Positions 35,691 to 44,772 of a DNA stretch of 64,000 bases are shown here, piece after piece. The stretch is from DASVVT01 sp036386415. Lineage in GTDB: Bacteria > Acidobacteriota > Blastocatellia > Pyrinomonadales > Pyrinomonadaceae. The translations under genes and the position numbers were made by a program. How positions within the stretch are numbered: the stretch's first letter is position 1; each line of letters begins with the position of its first letter. The stretch is from assembly GCA_036386415.1 (NCBI GenBank), contig DASVVT010000053.1:111175-175174 (forward strand), in the 5' to 3' direction. The notes below the pieces were generated by a model that was given only the letters and a program-made list of their open reading frames with translations, was not told the origin of the DNA and did not search any database.

Positions 35691-36947
35691 ATGACCGGCA
35701 ATTCCAGTCGCTTCGATTTTGACTGGTGGATAATTCAGAAGCGGCTCATTTACACGATTATCGGCGTGCTCGCGCTGTGCGGCGTCGCGGGCGCGACGGG
35801 TCTCTATCTGTGGAAATACGGCAGCCCGTTCAAGGGTATCAAGACGGCGGAAGCGCCTGCCGGTGCGCGCTTCATCTCTTTTGAAGGCGACGTGCGCGTG
35901 ATTCGCGCCGCGACGCGCGAAACGCTGGTCGCCAGCAGCCAGACGCAGCTTTATCCAGGCGACACCGTCCAGACGCAGGCCGACGGGCGTGCGCGCATCA
36001 GTCTCGCAGATGGCTCGACGCTGTTCGTCCGCCCTAACTCGACCGTCATCGTGCGCGACAACACAAAGGTGGATGACGGGCAGAAAGTGAACGTTCGCGT
36101 CGCGGTTGATCGCGGGCAGATCAACGTTCGCACGGAGACGCAGCCAGCGGGCACACAGAACGTCGTCGAAACGCCGAAGACGCAGAACAAGCTTGAGGCG
36201 CAGACAGGCGTTAGCTTCGGCGTCAATCCAGACCACACCGAAGACATACGCGTGAACACTGGCACCATTGAGACCACCACGGCCAACGGCGAGAAGACGG
36301 TCGTGCGTGAGGGCGAGTATGTGGCCGTCAATCCGACGGGAGGGCTGGCGCGTCGCGAGCGCCTGCTGGACGTGCCGACGCTGGTCGGCCCGCGCGACCT
36401 TGAAAAAGTTTCCGTCGGCGCAAGCGGCGCGGCCAACGTCTCCCTTCGCTGGCAGCGCCCCTTCCAGGGCACGCCTTCGCACTACCGCGTGGAAGTCGCC
36501 ACCTCGCCCTTCTTCGTCGCCGCCGGCAAAGTCATAGAGCGCGACCAACTGGTCTCGACCGAATTCAACGCCAGCGACTTACGACCCGGCGTCTACTACT
36601 GGCGCGTGCGCGCGGCGGCCTCCTCCGGCCAGGCAAGTGATTGGAGCGAGCCGCAGAAATTCATCGTCGTCGGCGGAGGCGGAACGGGCGATACTGTCTC
36701 CATCTCCGGTTGGGCCGTGCAGTACGTTGGAGGCAACATCTACCTGGTGGGTGGGCGCACGCAGCCGGGCAACACCGTCCGCATCGCCGGGCGCGAGACA
36801 TTAGCCTCCGCCGACGGGGCATTTCAAATTCAGATCACCGCGCCCGAAGGCGCGCGTGAGATCACGGTCGAAGCGCAAGACCCGCAGGGCAACCGCAACC
36901 AGTACCGGCTTGGGCTCTCGACAGGCGTGGCACGTTCGAAGAAGTAG
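35691..36947 (+). CDS. FecR-domain membrane protein with FN3-like region
   Basis: 418 aa from ATG 35691 (MTGNSSRF); the upstream frame to 35640 is unlikely to be coding. One transmembrane segment (about 17-40) is followed by a FecR domain (about 60-200): ISFEGDVRVIRA, LYPGDTVQTQADGRARISLADGSTLFVRPNSTV and TVVREGEYVAVNPTGG. A fibronectin-like domain with SLRWQRPFQGTPSHYRVEVATS and a C-terminal beta domain follow. FecR domains sense or bind periplasmic factors. There is no sigma factor gene beside it. The stop codon TAG is made of the first bases of a family B repeat. Confidence 0.85.
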   Translation: MTGNSSRFDFDWWIIQKRLIYTIIGVLALCGVAGATGLYLWKYGSPFKGIKTAEAPAGARFISFEGDVRVIRAATRETLVASSQTQLYPGDTVQTQADGRARISLADGSTLFVRPNSTVIVRDNTKVDDGQKVNVRVAVDRGQINVRTETQPAGTQNVVETPKTQNKLEAQTGVSFGVNPDHTEDIRVNTGTIETTTANGEKTVVREGEYVAVNPTGGLARRERLLDVPTLVGPRDLEKVSVGASGAANVSLRWQRPFQGTPSHYRVEVATSPFFVAAGKVIERDQLVSTEFNASDLRPGVYYWRVRAAASSGQASDWSEPQKFIVVGGGGTGDTVSISGWAVQYVGGNIYLVGGRTQPGNTVRIAGRETLASADGAFQIQITAPEGAREITVEAQDPQGNRNQYRLGLSTGVARSKK

Positions 36948-37058
36948 AAAGTAGACAGTAGACAGGAGCCAGTAGGCGCTCCGCGTAGAGTGTGCTGAAG
37001 CTTCCACCCTGACGATTCGATAATGAAAACTCTTCTACTGACTACTGACTACTGCTCT
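36943..37058. repeat. Family B heptamer snap-back repeat, copy 5
   Basis: The left arm (GTAGAAAGTAGACAGTAGAC..) overlaps the stop of the fecR-like gene. The spacer with CTGAAGCTTCCACCCTGACG is nearly identical over about 75 nt to that of copy 6. The right arm ends CTACTGCTCTTG, 6 nt before the GGDEF start. Confidence 0.92.
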
Positions 37059-37063
37059 TGATT

Positions 37064-38626
37064 ATGTCCAAACACGTCATCCTTCTAACAGATGTGCACG
37101 AAGCGCCAGCGCCGGGGCTCATCGAAGTGCTGCGTGAAGCCGGGGTCAGCGCATTCTTCGAGGGCTTGCGCGAGACGGAAGTCAGCGTCGGATCATCATT
37201 GCACCATGCCTCTGAGGCTAGGGATCGCAGCGGCTCTGGAGAGCGCCCCCTTGCCATCCTCTACGAGGTGCTGGCCGGGGCCGACGTGCTGGAGATTCAT
37301 GCGGCGGTCGAGCATGCGGCTTCCATCTGGCCGGGCACGCCGCTCATCGCCTGTCGCCAGAAGTCAGGCGAGAACGGACGCCCCGTCCTGCGCACGCTGG
37401 ACGCCGCCGCTCTTAAACGCCTGGGCTTTCGCGCCGTCGCAGACGAACCGGCGCAACTGCCTGCGCTGCTGCGCGAGATGGAGGAGCGCGGAATGACGGG
37501 CGACCTCGTTGTGCCGCCCAACGAGATAGAGGGCGCATGGCTTCCGGGCTCGCTTCTGCTCCCTGCCAATCTGCGAGTGAAGGGCTTGCGCGCGGCCTTT
37601 GAAGCGGTCGCTTCCCTGCACTTTGCCGTCGATCAGAAGAGCGCGGCGCAGACGGCGCTGGTCGGGCTCTCGTCGCTCGTCCGTGCGGATCGCTGGACCA
37701 TCTATCTGACTTCGGAGACGAGCGGGGGCGAGCAAGCGACGCTTGAGCCCCTGGCCGCGCGCGGCCTGTTGGCAACCGAGCGCGAGATTCCCGAACAGGA
37801 TTGGAAGCGTGCGCTCATGGGCGATGCCATTGTCCTCTCCGGCCTGGAATCGAAAGCGGCGCGTCAGGCTTCCGCCCGGATGGAGACCGTCCGTAAAGCG
37901 GAGAAAGGACGGCGTATCCTGGCTGTCCCGCTCACCAGTTGCGACCGCGTCATCGCCGTCGTCGAAGCCATTCGCGAGGGAGAGCGTGCGCGTGCCTTTA
38001 GCCGTACGGATACGGCGCTGCTGACGGCGCTCGCCATCCCGGTGGCGTCCGCGCTCGCCAACTCCGTGCGGATCGCAGAGGCGGAGCGCCTCTCGCAGAC
38101 GGATGACCTGACGAAGCTTCACAACGCGCGCTTTCTTCGCCAGTTTCTTCTGACCGAGGTCAAGCGAGCGCGCCGCTACGGCTCAAGCGTGGCATCAGTT
38201 TTCTTCGATCTGGACGACTTCAAACGGGTCAACGATATGCACGGGCATCTGGTCGGCTCTTACGTGCTCATGGAGATGTCGGCGATCATTCTCTCGTCCG
38301 TGCGCGATACGGACGTGGTGGCGCGTTATGGTGGCGACGAGTTCGTCATCGTCCTGCCGGAGACGGATTTCCAATCGGCGGTGCGCGTCGCAGAGCGTTT
38401 ATGCGCCAAGATCGCGCGCCACTTTTTCACGGGCGGGCGTCGTCTGCAACTCCAGTTGACCGCGAGTTTCGGCGTCGCCTCCTTCCCCCAGCACGCGCAG
38501 TCGCCGCAGCAGTTGGTAGCCTGTGCCGATACGGCCATGTACGAAGCGAAAGCCGCCGGCAAGAATTGCGTCCGCACGGCTGAGGAGACCCGCGCGGCCT
38601 CGAAGGACGAAAAAGCGATTTCTTGA
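37064..38626 (+). CDS. GAF-GGDEF diguanylate cyclase
   Basis: 520 aa from ATG 37064; TTG 37058 is possible but is in the repeat edge. The N-terminal 150 residues resemble a degenerate receiver or flavodoxin-like domain (HVILLTDVHEAPAPGL). A GAF domain follows at about 185-350. The C-terminal GGDEF domain starts at QTDDLTKLHNARFL and has VFFDLDDFKRVND and RYGGDEFVIVLPE. The inhibitory I-site RxxD is intact (RDTD five residues before GGDEF), so product inhibition is expected. It makes cyclic di-GMP. The position next to mreB suggests a link to cell shape or surface growth, but this is inference. No SD is visible because a repeat fills the upstream region. Confidence 0.92.
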   Translation: MSKHVILLTDVHEAPAPGLIEVLREAGVSAFFEGLRETEVSVGSSLHHASEARDRSGSGERPLAILYEVLAGADVLEIHAAVEHAASIWPGTPLIACRQKSGENGRPVLRTLDAAALKRLGFRAVADEPAQLPALLREMEERGMTGDLVVPPNEIEGAWLPGSLLLPANLRVKGLRAAFEAVASLHFAVDQKSAAQTALVGLSSLVRADRWTIYLTSETSGGEQATLEPLAARGLLATEREIPEQDWKRALMGDAIVLSGLESKAARQASARMETVRKAEKGRRILAVPLTSCDRVIAVVEAIREGERARAFSRTDTALLTALAIPVASALANSVRIAEAERLSQTDDLTKLHNARFLRQFLLTEVKRARRYGSSVASVFFDLDDFKRVNDMHGHLVGSYVLMEMSAIILSSVRDTDVVARYGGDEFVIVLPETDFQSAVRVAERLCAKIARHFFTGGRRLQLQLTASFGVASFPQHAQSPQQLVACADTAMYEAKAAGKNCVRTAEETRAASKDEKAIS

Positions 38627-38804
38627 TAGCGCAGAGTCGCCGCTTCGATGTATATTTGCAGGTTCGCCCCTTTGCGTTGAGCCATCTTCGACCCCGGCCC
38701 TGAATTCCCCTGGTGTAAAAGAGTGGCGAGAAACGGCGCGCACCGGTTCAAGAGAGCTTCCGCTCGGCTCGCGCTCAAATTATAGATTTGGACAGAAAAA
38801 CTAA

Positions 38805-39851
38805 ATGGCCTTTAAATCAGTCTTCAGCCTCTTTTCCAGCGACTTGGCGATAGACCTCGGCACAGCCAACACGCTTGTCTATGCCAAGGGTCGCGGCATC
38901 GTCGTCTCCGAGCCCTCTATCGTCGCCATCAATAAGATCACCAACGCCGTCGAGGCCGTCGGTCGCGATGCCAAGGAGATGCTGGGACGCACGCCCGGCA
39001 ACATCGTCGCCATTCGCCCGATGAAGGACGGCGTGATCGCCAACTTTGAAGTGACGGAGAAGATGCTCCAGCATTTCATACGCAAGGCGCATAACGGCAA
39101 GACGTGGGTCAGCCCGCGCGTCGTCATCGGCATCCCTTCGGAGATCACACAGGTCGAGCGTCGCGCCGTCGAAGATTCTGCGTATCGCGCCAAGGCGTCG
39201 GAGGTCTACCTGGTTGAAGAGGCGATGGCGGCGGCCATCGGCGCGGGGCTGCCGATCACGGAGCCGCACGGCAACATGGTCGTGGACATCGGCGGCGGAA
39301 CTACAGACATCGCCGTCATCTCGCTCTCGGGCATCGTCTATTCGCGTGCCGTCCGCGTGGCGGGCAACGAGATGGATGAAGCGATCACACAGTACATCAA
39401 GCGCAAGTACAACCTGCTGATCGGCGAACGCACTGCCGAAGCGATCAAGATCGAGCTGGGCTCTGGCTTCCCCCTGGATGAGCCGCTCTCGATGGAAGTT
39501 CGCGGGCGCAACCTGATCGAAGGCATCCCCAAGACCATCACGATTACAGACGAGGAGATACGGGAAGCGCTCGCGGATTCCGTCTCGACCATCGTCAACG
39601 CCGTGCGCGTCGCTTTGGAGAGGACGCCGCCGGAGCTTTCGGCAGATATCGTCGAGCGCGGCATCGTTTTGACGGGCGGCGGGGCGCTTCTCAAGAACCT
39701 GGATCGCCGTCTCTCGATTGAAACAGGTCTGCCAGTGAGCCTGGCCGAAGACCCGCTCTCTTCGGTCGTGCTCGGCACCGGCAAGATGCTCTCCGACTTC
39801 AACCTTTTGAAGCGCGTCAAGTGGGACAACACCCTGACGAGTGGAATGTGA
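38805..39851 (+). CDS. mreB: Rod shape-determining protein MreB
   Basis: 348 aa. It is an actin-like ATPase with phosphate 1 motif SSDLAIDLGTANTLVY, connect 1 and phosphate 2 motif VVDIGGGTTDIAVISL, and adenosine motif VLTGGGALLKNLDRRL. It polymerises at the membrane, and its amphipathic N-terminus (MAFKSVFSLF) is present. It directs the elongasome. Length and motifs are standard. It begins the rod cluster mreB-mreC-mreD-mrdA-rodA. The 178-bp gap upstream, after the GGDEF gene, may hold its own promoter. Confidence 0.97.
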   Translation: MAFKSVFSLFSSDLAIDLGTANTLVYAKGRGIVVSEPSIVAINKITNAVEAVGRDAKEMLGRTPGNIVAIRPMKDGVIANFEVTEKMLQHFIRKAHNGKTWVSPRVVIGIPSEITQVERRAVEDSAYRAKASEVYLVEEAMAAAIGAGLPITEPHGNMVVDIGGGTTDIAVISLSGIVYSRAVRVAGNEMDEAITQYIKRKYNLLIGERTAEAIKIELGSGFPLDEPLSMEVRGRNLIEGIPKTITITDEEIREALADSVSTIVNAVRVALERTPPELSADIVERGIVLTGGGALLKNLDRRLSIETGLPVSLAEDPLSSVVLGTGKMLSDFNLLKRVKWDNTLTSGM

Positions 39852-39854
39852 AAA

Positions 39855-39977
39855 GAAGTAGACAGTAGTCAGTAGCCAGTAGACGCTCCGCGCTCAGGCT
39901 GCTGAAGCTTCCACCCTAACGATTAGATAATGAAAGCTCTTCTACTGACTACTGTCTACTGACTACTGTCTACTGTT
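39855..39977. repeat. Family B heptamer snap-back repeat, copy 6
   Basis: It fills the mreB-mreC gap. The left arm has AGTAGAC, AGTAGTC, AGTAGCC, AGTAGAC. The spacer is nearly identical to copy 5. The right arm TTCTACTGACTACTG... ends CTACTGTTTT, directly before ATG 39980. No separate Shine-Dalgarno sequence lies between the repeat and mreC. Confidence 0.93.
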
Positions 39978-39979
39978 TT

Positions 39980-40876
39980 ATGGTCGCACGTTCACAAAAA
40001 GAGATACGCCAGCGAGCCCCTTTGTGGCTCATCGGGCTGCTGCTGGTGAATCTTGTCTTGATGTCGTATGACGCGCGCGATGATCTGACCAAGCAGCGCA
40101 TGATACGCGTGTGGGCACAATCTGTGGCCGCGCCGTTCCAGTACGTCTCCTCCTGGATCGGCGGCGCTGGGACTGGCTTCTTTCATCGCATCGCGAACCT
40201 GCGCCACCTCGAAGCGGAGAACGCCGAATTGAAGCAGCGCGTCGAGAAGATGGAGAATGAGCTGCGCGATTCACAGGCGGCGACCAGTGAGAACGAGCGT
40301 TTGAAGGGGCTGCTCGATCTTAAGGAGAACAGCGGGTATCAGTCGGTCGCGGCGCGCGTCATCGCGCGCGATCCTTCGATGTGGTTCGATACTGTGACGA
40401 TCAATCGCGGAAGGTCTTCAGGGGTCGAGCTGAATATGCCTGTCGTCACGCCGGGCGGCATCGTCGGGCGCGTCGTGGCGACCAGCCCCTGGACGGCGCA
40501 GGTCATGCTCATTACGGATGAGAAGGCGGCTGCCGGGGCAGTCGTCGGCCAGTTGAACCAGTCGAATGCCCTGGGTTCGGTCAAGGGTCTCGGCCAGAGC
40601 GGACTGGTCGAGATGAATTACGTCTCCGGCCTCGAAGAGGTCAAGGTCGGCGACCACGTGACGACGACAGGCCAGGACGGCATCTACCCGCAGGGTCTCA
40701 ACGTGGGCGATGTGGTGAAGGTCAAGACGGGCTCAGCCACCACGCCGCACGTCATTCATGTGAAGCCGAGCGCGCATCTGGATGCGCTCGAAGAGGTCGC
40801 CGTGCTGCTCTACCGCCCGCCGCCACGTACCGCGCCGGATCAAGCACTGCCAAACGTGGAGAAGAAAAAGGGATGA
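39980..40876 (+). CDS. mreC: Rod shape-determining protein MreC
   Basis: 298 aa. One transmembrane segment (about 15-32), a coiled coil (LEAENAELKQRVEKMENELRDSQ, about 75-105) and the paired beta-barrel periplasmic domains with VIARDPSMWFDTVTINRGRSSGV and GIVGRVVATSPWTAQVMLITDE. It scaffolds the elongasome and activates PBP2. ATG 39980 starts right after a family B repeat with no visible ribosome binding site. The stop TGA is part of the GGGATGA repeat of family F. Confidence 0.95.
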   Translation: MVARSQKEIRQRAPLWLIGLLLVNLVLMSYDARDDLTKQRMIRVWAQSVAAPFQYVSSWIGGAGTGFFHRIANLRHLEAENAELKQRVEKMENELRDSQAATSENERLKGLLDLKENSGYQSVAARVIARDPSMWFDTVTINRGRSSGVELNMPVVTPGGIVGRVVATSPWTAQVMLITDEKAAAGAVVGQLNQSNALGSVKGLGQSGLVEMNYVSGLEEVKVGDHVTTTGQDGIYPQGLNVGDVVKVKTGSATTPHVIHVKPSAHLDALEEVAVLLYRPPPRTAPDQALPNVEKKKG

Positions 40877-40949
40877 GGGATGAGGGATGAGGGATGAATG
40901 AAAACCCTGTTTCTTATTCATCCTTCATCCCTCATCCCTCATCCCTCCC
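40870..40949. repeat. Family F heptamer snap-back repeat, copy 2
   Basis: Four GGGATGA heptamers (from 40870) end in ATGAAAACC. After about 15 nt comes TTATTCATCCTTCATCCCTC... with four opposing heptamers. It supplies the mreC stop codon (TGA 40874-40876) and ends 4 nt before the mreD ATG at 40954. Confidence 0.93.
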
Positions 40950-40953
40950 TGAT

Positions 40954-41502
40954 ATGCGTCAACTGAAAATAGCTATTGTCCTTACCCTGGCAATTCTTCT
41001 GCAATCGTCTCTACGCAATATCTGGGACCCTCTTGTCTATATCGACCTGCCGCTGATTGTCGTCGTCTATTTCGCGTTGCAGCGTGATATGTTGCAGGCG
41101 CTGGTGGTCGGGGTCTGCGCCGGGCTGGCGACCGATGCCCTGTCGAGCGGCAGTCTCCTCGGCGCAGGCGGGTTCTCCAAAACCCTCACGGCTTACATCA
41201 TCGCGGCGCTGGCGACGCGCGTCATGCTCGACAACCCTCTGGTGAGAATTCCCGTCTTAGCAGGCGCGGCCTTGCTGGACTCGGCCGTCTACGTTCTTCT
41301 TCACCGGATGCTCGGCCAGGCTTCGCAGATGCCGTTTGTCGAGCGGGTCTCTTACGAGTTGATCTGGACGACCGTCATAGGCACGCTCATCCTGTATGTC
41401 TTCGATATGTTTTTCAGCGAGCGCGCCCACCAGCGTCGCCAGTTCGCCTTCCGCCGTCGCGTCGCGCGGCGCGGGGCGGTCAGGCTGGGGAGAAAAAGGT
41501 AG
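40954..41502 (+). CDS. mreD: Rod shape-determining protein MreD
   Basis: 182 aa from ATG 40954 (MRQLKIAIVL); the frame from 40894 passes through repeat F. Five to six membrane segments with LAILLQSSLRNIWDPLVYIDLPLIVVVYFALQRD and GVCAGLATDALSSGSLLGAGGFSKTL, as in MreD. A basic C-terminal tail is present. It completes the MreBCD complex in the inner membrane. Confidence 0.9.
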   Translation: MRQLKIAIVLTLAILLQSSLRNIWDPLVYIDLPLIVVVYFALQRDMLQALVVGVCAGLATDALSSGSLLGAGGFSKTLTAYIIAALATRVMLDNPLVRIPVLAGAALLDSAVYVLLHRMLGQASQMPFVERVSYELIWTTVIGTLILYVFDMFFSERAHQRRQFAFRRRVARRGAVRLGRKR

Positions 41503-41652
41503 ATGCGCGGTTAGATTTCAGCCAGGGTTGTCAGCGAGAGAAAGACCGGATCGTTACACTTCGGGCAAATAATTTTCACCAAAACGCAGTCTAATGCTGT
41601 TATTCTTCATTTTGGGCCGGTCGCTGACCCCCCTTGCGGCTGACAGCTTTTT

Positions 41653-43569
41653 ATGAAATTCGAGGACGATTCACAAAATCTTCGCGTGCGTCTGCGCGTG
41701 ATCCAGGTGCTGGTCGTGCTGATCATTGCCGTGCTGGGCGTGAGGCTCTATGTGCTTCAGGTCATCAAGGGCAGTTATTACGCCGAGCGCGCCGAGAACC
41801 AGCGTATACGCTTGCTGCCGATCCCTGCGCAACGCGGCGTCATCTTTGATCGTGACGGGCGTCTGCTGGTCGATTCGCGCCCCATCTACAATGTTATCCT
41901 CTCGCGCGAAGACATGCTCTCGCGCGAGGACATGAAGGGTAAAGATTTCAACGCGCTGGTCGCTCCGCTCGTCGAAGGGTTGGATGTTGACCCGGACTAC
42001 TTGCGCGAGCGCTTTGAAGAGGTCAAGTCACAGCCAGCCTTTGAATCCATCATCATCAAGCAGGAGGCGACCCCGGCGGATAGAGCCTGGGTGGACGCTC
42101 ATAATCTGGAATTCCCGGAGCTGAGGATCGAGCCGCAGCCACAGCGCCGCTATCCGGAGGGCGGCCTGCTCGCGCACGTGCTCGGTTACGTCGGCGAGAT
42201 CAGCCCGTCGCAACTGGAACAGCCCAGGTACAAAACGGCAGGCTACAAGCCCGGAGACATCATCGGGCAGGAAGGACTGGAGGCCGTCTATGACAGCTAC
42301 CTGCGCGGGCGAGACGGCTATCGCAAGGTGGTCGTAGATAGTCGCGGCCACATACAGGATGTCATCGAGACGGTTGACCCACAGCCCGGCCAGGATTTGG
42401 TCACGACCATCGACCTCGACCTACAGGAAGCAGCCGAAGAGCAGCTTCGCAACTCGCCTTCGAAGCGCGGCGTGATCGTCGCCATGAATCCGAACAACGG
42501 CGAAATCCTGGCGATGGCCTCCTACCCGACCTTTGATCCGAACCTCTTTTCGCAGCGTATCTCGACCAAAGAGGGGCGCGCCGAATACGCCGCACTGCTC
42601 CGCGACCCGAAAACGCCGCTCTACAATCGCGCTATACGCGGTCGCTACCCGCCCGGCTCGACTTGGAAGATTCCGATGGCGGTGGCAGGTCTTCAGCAGG
42701 GCGCGATCACCATCGACCATTCGAACCTTGTCTGCGGCGGCGGCATCACCATCGGCAACAAGTTCACGCGCTGCATGGGTCATCACGGCACGCCCGACCT
42801 GCGCTACGCGATCATGAAATCTTGCGACGGCTATTTCTACCGCCTCGGCCTGAAGATGGGTTTGGACGGGATCATGGCGATGGTCGATGAGTTCGATCTC
42901 AACAAGCGCACGGGCGTAGACCTGCCGCATGAGCTGGTCAGTTGGACGCCCTCGCGCGAGTTCAAGGCGCGCTTCAACCCACGCGACCCAGACTGGCGCG
43001 ACATCGATACAGTCTACGCTTCGTTCGGCCAGGTCTATGATTTCGTGACGCCGCTCTCGATGCTGCGCACCGTCGCGGGCATCGGCGTGGGAGGTCAGCT
43101 TTACATTCCCCATCTTTTGAAGGAGGCGCGCGCCGTTGGCGAGGAGGGCACGCCCGACTACCGCCCGGTGCAGCGCTTTGTGCCGCTCGATCAGTCGCGG
43201 CCTAACCCGAAGACAGTCCCGATCCCGGAAGATCAGCATCATCTGGTCGTCCAGGGCATGTGGTCTGTGGTCAACGATGCGGGCACGGGCGCAAAGATTC
43301 GCATGGCTGGCTTCGACATTGCGGGCAAGACCGGCACGGCGCAGGTCGTTGGTCTCGGCAAAGACGTGGGCGAGAACAAGGATCACGCGTGGTTCGTCAC
43401 CTACGCGCCCGCCTACAAGCCGGAAATCTCCATGATCGCGCTGATTGAAAACGTCGGCTTCGGCGGAACCCACGCGGCTCCCGCGACGCGCGCTCTCTAC
43501 GACGTCTATTATCGCAAGACACGCAACGAAGACCCGCCCGGAGCAACACAGATAGCTTTAAAGCATTAA
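41653..43569 (+). CDS. mrdA: Penicillin-binding protein 2 (peptidoglycan transpeptidase)
   Basis: 638 aa. A membrane anchor (about 15-35) is followed by a pedestal domain with RGVIFDRDGRLLVDSRP and GLEAVYDSYLRGRDGY, then the transpeptidase domain. The active-site serine is in GSTWK (residue 336). The second motif is SCD (KSCDGYFYRLG), the S-x-D form usual for PBP2. The third is GKTGTAQ (near 558). It crosslinks new peptidoglycan along the cell side together with RodA. It is preceded by a 150-bp gap without any repeat family, unlike the other rod junctions. Confidence 0.96.
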   Translation: MKFEDDSQNLRVRLRVIQVLVVLIIAVLGVRLYVLQVIKGSYYAERAENQRIRLLPIPAQRGVIFDRDGRLLVDSRPIYNVILSREDMLSREDMKGKDFNALVAPLVEGLDVDPDYLRERFEEVKSQPAFESIIIKQEATPADRAWVDAHNLEFPELRIEPQPQRRYPEGGLLAHVLGYVGEISPSQLEQPRYKTAGYKPGDIIGQEGLEAVYDSYLRGRDGYRKVVVDSRGHIQDVIETVDPQPGQDLVTTIDLDLQEAAEEQLRNSPSKRGVIVAMNPNNGEILAMASYPTFDPNLFSQRISTKEGRAEYAALLRDPKTPLYNRAIRGRYPPGSTWKIPMAVAGLQQGAITIDHSNLVCGGGITIGNKFTRCMGHHGTPDLRYAIMKSCDGYFYRLGLKMGLDGIMAMVDEFDLNKRTGVDLPHELVSWTPSREFKARFNPRDPDWRDIDTVYASFGQVYDFVTPLSMLRTVAGIGVGGQLYIPHLLKEARAVGEEGTPDYRPVQRFVPLDQSRPNPKTVPIPEDQHHLVVQGMWSVVNDAGTGAKIRMAGFDIAGKTGTAQVVGLGKDVGENKDHAWFVTYAPAYKPEISMIALIENVGFGGTHAAPATRALYDVYYRKTRNEDPPGATQIALKH

Positions 43570-43657
43570 AAGTCCGAGAGTCTGAAGTCTGGAGTCAAGA
43601 GTCAGAAAACAACTGCCTTTGACTCCAGACTTCAGACTCTCGGACTCTCGGACTCTC
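43570..43657. repeat. Family G snap-back repeat
   Basis: AGTCCGAGAGTCTGAAGTCTGGAGTCAAGAGTCAG on the left and TTTGACTCCAGACTTCAGACTCTCGGACTC... on the right, with a 10-nt loop. The arms are built of about 8-nt units around GAGTCTG. It fills the mrdA-rodA gap, starting right after the mrdA stop and ending 2 nt before the rodA ATG. Confidence 0.92.
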
Positions 43658-43659
43658 TT

Positions 43660-44772
43660 ATGTTAGAACGACGCAGCTTACGTGATTTCGACTGGGTGCT
43701 GGCCGCGCTCGCCACGATGATCGTCATCTTTGGCACGTGGCAGATTCACAACGCGCAGCCGACCGAGACTTACTGGCAAAAGCAGTTGATCGGCCTCGGC
43801 ATCGCGCTCGTCGCCATGTTCGTCGTTGCTTTTATGGACTACCGGACGCTGGTTCACCTCGCGCCAGCCTTCTACGTCTTCGGGCTCATCCTGCTCGTCA
43901 TCGTGCTCATTCCCGGCATCGGTCTGAAGATCAACGGCCAGCGCTGCTGGATCGGCATCCCCGGCATAGGGCAGTTTCAGCCCTCCGAGTTCGTCAAGAT
44001 TCCGACCGTGCTGATGTTGGCTTACTACTTCGGCAAGCCGCGCCACGGCGCGCTCTCTTGGCGCGGGATGCTCGTCGGGGTCGGAATACTGGCGCTGCCC
44101 GTCGGGCTCATCCTGCTTGAGCCGGATGCCGGACAGACGCTCACCTACTTTCCGCTGCTCGCCGTGGTACTCTTCCTTTCGTCCGTACGCATGCGGCTCG
44201 TCGTCGCAGTCCTGATCCTGAGCATCGTCGCGATCCCTGCTGCCTACAGCCTCGGCGTCAAGACCGGGAAGATCAAGAACTACCAGCAGGAGCGCATCAA
44301 CGTGATCCTCGACCCGGAGAACGCGGATCGTCGCGGCTTCGGCTATCACACGTGGCAGTCCATCCTGACGGTCGGCAAGGGCGGCCTGACAGGCGCGCGC
44401 AACTCATCCGAGTTCTCGCAAAGCCGTCTGAAATTTCTGCCCGAGCCGCACACAGACTTCATCTTCGCCGTGACCGCCGAGAACACGGGCTTCCTCGGCT
44501 CCATACTTCTGCTTTTAGCCTATGGGTTGTTGTTCTCCCGTCTGATTTCAGGCGCGCGCCGCAGCCCCGACCGGACGGGCATGCTCGTCATCATGGCGAT
44601 TGTCGGCGGGCTCGCCTTTCAGCTCTTCATCAACGTCGGCATGGCGCTCGGCATGCTGCCCGTCATCGGCGTGCCGCTGCCCCTGATGAGCGCCGGGCTC
44701 TCATCCGTGCTCGCCACCTTCATCGCCATCGGCTTCGCCATCAGCGTGCAGTTGCGCCGCTTCGTGAATTGA
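43660..44772 (+). CDS. rodA: Rod shape-determining protein RodA (SEDS glycosyltransferase)
   Basis: 370 aa with ten predicted membrane segments. SEDS family motifs: CWIGIPGIGQFQPSEFVKIP, LPVGLILLEPDAGQTL (the catalytic Asp lies in this loop region), RINVILDPENADRRGFGYHTWQSILTVGKGG and EPHTDFIFAVTAENTGFLGS. It polymerises lipid II with PBP2 as partner transpeptidase. ATG 43660 directly follows repeat G without an independent ribosome binding site. It is the last gene of the rod cluster. Confidence 0.96.
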   Translation: MLERRSLRDFDWVLAALATMIVIFGTWQIHNAQPTETYWQKQLIGLGIALVAMFVVAFMDYRTLVHLAPAFYVFGLILLVIVLIPGIGLKINGQRCWIGIPGIGQFQPSEFVKIPTVLMLAYYFGKPRHGALSWRGMLVGVGILALPVGLILLEPDAGQTLTYFPLLAVVLFLSSVRMRLVVAVLILSIVAIPAAYSLGVKTGKIKNYQQERINVILDPENADRRGFGYHTWQSILTVGKGGLTGARNSSEFSQSRLKFLPEPHTDFIFAVTAENTGFLGSILLLLAYGLLFSRLISGARRSPDRTGMLVIMAIVGGLAFQLFINVGMALGMLPVIGVPLPLMSAGLSSVLATFIAIGFAISVQLRRFVN

